Positions 61,831 through 64,000 of a DNA stretch of 64,000 nt are shown here, piece after piece. Source of the stretch: Neodontobutis hainanensis (lineage: Eukaryota > Chordata > Actinopteri > Gobiiformes > Odontobutidae). Each line of letters starts with the position of its first letter. The first letter of the stretch is position 1. Both the position numbers and the translations under genes were made by a program. Under the pieces are notes generated by a model. The model saw nothing but the letters and a program-made list of their open reading frames with translations. It had not been told where the DNA came from and ran no database searches. The stretch covers positions 62,001 through 126,000 of the forward strand of contig JALDNG010000390.1 in NCBI GenBank assembly GCA_024349245.1, read 5' to 3'.

Positions 61831-64000
61831 AGTCTTGAAGGGGAAATAACACCAGTTACTCGGCTCATTTAAATTTCAAACTACCCAGCAGAGAGATATT
61901 AAGCCATCAATATTTCAATCGCATCTGTGATTTTCATTTTTATAGATAATAATGCAGTTTATTTCAGAGATTAAAATAACCGTGATAATTTGAAAGAGAA
62001 GCGTTTTGCTTATTTTATTTTTATATTCCACAACAAAGTACGCATGGAACGCGCTCTTATTAAAAATTATAATGGACTTTTTATTAGTTAACCTTTATAA
62101 CAGTATGAAATCTCTTGAGTCAATAAGATTTAAATTTTAACCTGTGAATATAGCTTAATCATGAGTAAAACAGAGCTTAGGGAAACTGAATTTCGTTTCC
62201 CGCCTTTATAGAATATATATTTTTGAAAACCAAAAATAGAAATATAATAAAAAAAAAATTTGAAAGTTCTTTTTACTATACAAATTCAATTTTTGTCCAA
62301 GAAAATGAAGAATAATAAAATCAACTTATGGGAAACTGACTTTCGTGCCACGCCTTTAGAGAATATATATTTTTTAGAAACCAAAAATAGAAATATAATT
62401 AACAAAAAATTTTTGAAAATTCTTTTTACCATAAAAATTAAATTTTGGTCTGAGAAAATGAAGAATAATAAAATCAACTTATATTACACAACATTTGCCA
62501 CATGGAATATTTTTAGTATGATAGAAATTTATCGTAACTGAGGAAAATTTAACTAAAACAGTAAATTTTGTTTTTTTGAAGTATTTAGAAAAATGAAAAA
62601 TACTCCACATTACGTTTTAATAAAAATTTTTTATGAATTAAAATATTTTTAAATTAATGTCAACTTAGATTTTACCAAACACGAATGTACTCGGAAAGCC
62701 ATTCATGTAATTATCTTTAGCATGCCGACGTTAAATTTTCCCCAAATATGATTCATTTTTACTATCACCGCCGATAGAACGGTAAAATTCGAGTTTTTTA
62801 ACTACGAGATCTAGGCCTTAAATTACACACCTTAGAAGGGATAAACCATATTGTATTGGGTAAGCAACCATGAGAAAAGCACATAATTATTTTTTTTGAA
62901 AGAGTTTTAAAAACATGATCATTTTTAATTTAAATAGAGGTATAATCAGTATTTAGAATGCCTGTTGCCACTTAATTAGGCTTTTCACACAGGCTTAAGA
63001 TAAAAACCGAAAATCATTCTCTATAAAACTAAAGCTTGTTGAAATATATTACGTGCTCAAATTGCCAAAAATATGAACCAGCTATTATAAATATGAATAA
63101 CATAAATGCACTCACATCAGATATATGTTTAACGTCAAAAATGAGTTTACCTAATGCTGGAAACATATAAACTATAAGAGAATAATGGGATTCGAATACC
63201 TATTTAAAATGCAATAACTGTAGGAGTTGTTGAATGAGGCGTGTATATTCTAGAAGACTAAATATTTTATCTTTATAAAAATATGACATTGAATGGAGAA
63301 AGATCTGCTGAGAACATCCAACCAAGACACTCGAGAATCATAATGCATAGCATTGTCATGCCCGTAAGACAATTTTTTCTCGAAAACTGATACCTTTCTA
63401 AATATCTGACATAAATTTATTGATAAATTTAGATTTAGACATTTTAATCATTGGGAAGAATTAAACTGTATTTTGGACTTAAATAATTATTACTCTTTAA
63501 AATTCAAGATCATTTAGTTTCAAAATTCCTTGAAACAACCATTTTTAAGATTTCGTTCAAAATACAAAAAGGAGAAAAAATTGTGCCTAAATTATCAAAA
63601 GTTTTTGAATAAAATTTGACACCAATTAAATTCTTTAATTTCTAAGTGATTCATATCAGACATATTCAAACTCTTTCAATTCCTTAATAAGTTCGGAGAT
63701 CTGAGTATACTTTCATCAGATGAAAAATCATCTCTATTAATCGATTAAATAAAGAAAATTAACTATTCGAATAAATAACGAATTCAGAAAATTTGAACGT
63801 TAAAGTGCGAATTATTGGTTGAATAAAAATAAATTTTGACAAATTTATTTTAAAATTTTTAGAAATTGAATCATAGTCTTTGGATTAATTATCTTTCTGA
63901 TTATTTGTGTAAACTAACTTAGAATTTACTCATTACTTTTCCTCAAAAACACTGGTAAAAACTCATATGTATTCCACTTTTTAACTATCAAGACGAAACC
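61831..64000. other. Intergenic region containing a tandem duplication
   Basis: Apart from the tandem repeat at 62181-62482, no gene or RNA signature was recognised up to the window end. A 93-codon plus frame at 62260-62541 spans the repeat and simply translates it twice. Confidence 0.5.
62181..62482 (+). repeat. Two-copy tandem direct repeat, unit about 150 bp
   Basis: Copy 1 is 62181-62330 and copy 2 is 62331-62482. Both begin GGAAACTGA.TTTCGT, share GAATATATATTTTT, ACCAAAAATAGAAATATAAT and TTCTTTTTAC, and end GAAAATGAAGAATAATAAAA followed by TCAACTTAT. They differ by scattered substitutions and small indels. It is a local duplication old enough to have diverged. Confidence 0.8.

Noticed and set aside
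1..64000. An alternative nuclear genetic code (for example TGA as Trp) for the whole window
   Set aside because: Arl8 uses TGG at conserved Trp positions and ends at TGA, and THADA ends at TAA, so the host code appears standard. Only 61048-61830 shows the TGA pattern.
1..64000. Ciliate or nucleomorph origin because of tiny introns
   Set aside because: Long intergenic deserts, an animal-type hAT element and animal-like Arl8 do not fit those compact genomes. Not excluded formally.
1..64000. tRNA, rRNA or CRISPR features
   Set aside because: No convincing tRNA A and B boxes with an acceptor stem, no rRNA-like segment and no repeat-spacer array were seen. A B-box-like GATTCGAATAC near 63190 had no matching arms.

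Overview
The window looks like AT-rich, gene-poor nuclear DNA from an animal-like eukaryote with extremely small spliceosomal introns. Three recognisable multi-exon genes become continuous only when GT...AG segments of about 18-28 nt are removed. In the Arl8 gene all six introns are 22-28 nt, and the spliced product is a full-length 187-residue GTPase. The standard code is used in these genes: Trp is TGG, and TGA or TAA ends the frame. Among animals, introns averaging about 26 nt are, as I recall, described for dicyemid mesozoans. My inference is a dicyemid or a similarly reduced mesozoan. The sequence alone does not prove this.

Layout. 1-2436: no intact gene, some coding-like debris. 2437-3145 (+): Arl8 GTPase, 7 exons. 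3146-8260: intergenic with three weak coding-like patches. 8261-16349 (-): THADA/Trm732 homologue, about 1,790 residues, with introns of about 16-26 nt plus one 2,436-nt intron. 16350-23587: intergenic. 23588-27472 (+): 1,093-residue alpha-helical exportin-like protein with 25 introns, 24 of them 18-27 nt. 27473-36777: AT-rich intergenic. About 36778-38055 (-): decayed, intronless hexokinase copy. 40098-40441 (-): unidentified coding-like patch. About 42540-45100 (+): decayed Ty3/gypsy-type retrotransposon. 46691-48823: hAT transposon with terminal inverted repeats and a broken transposase. 49947-50177 (-): 76-codon ORF with a GATA-spaced C-X2-C-X17-C-X2-C motif. 50178-57243: very AT-rich, no gene seen. 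57244-58344 (-): intronless 366-residue basic protein with a signal-like N terminus. 61048-61830 (+): long reading frame interrupted almost only by TGA. 62181-62482: two-copy tandem repeat.

The identified genes are housekeeping: Arl8 in lysosome positioning, THADA/Trm732 as a partner in tRNA ribose methylation, and a probable nuclear exportin. They do not form a pathway or operon. The most notable feature of the window is the intron architecture, including one kilobase-scale intron inside a gene whose other introns are about 16-26 nt.
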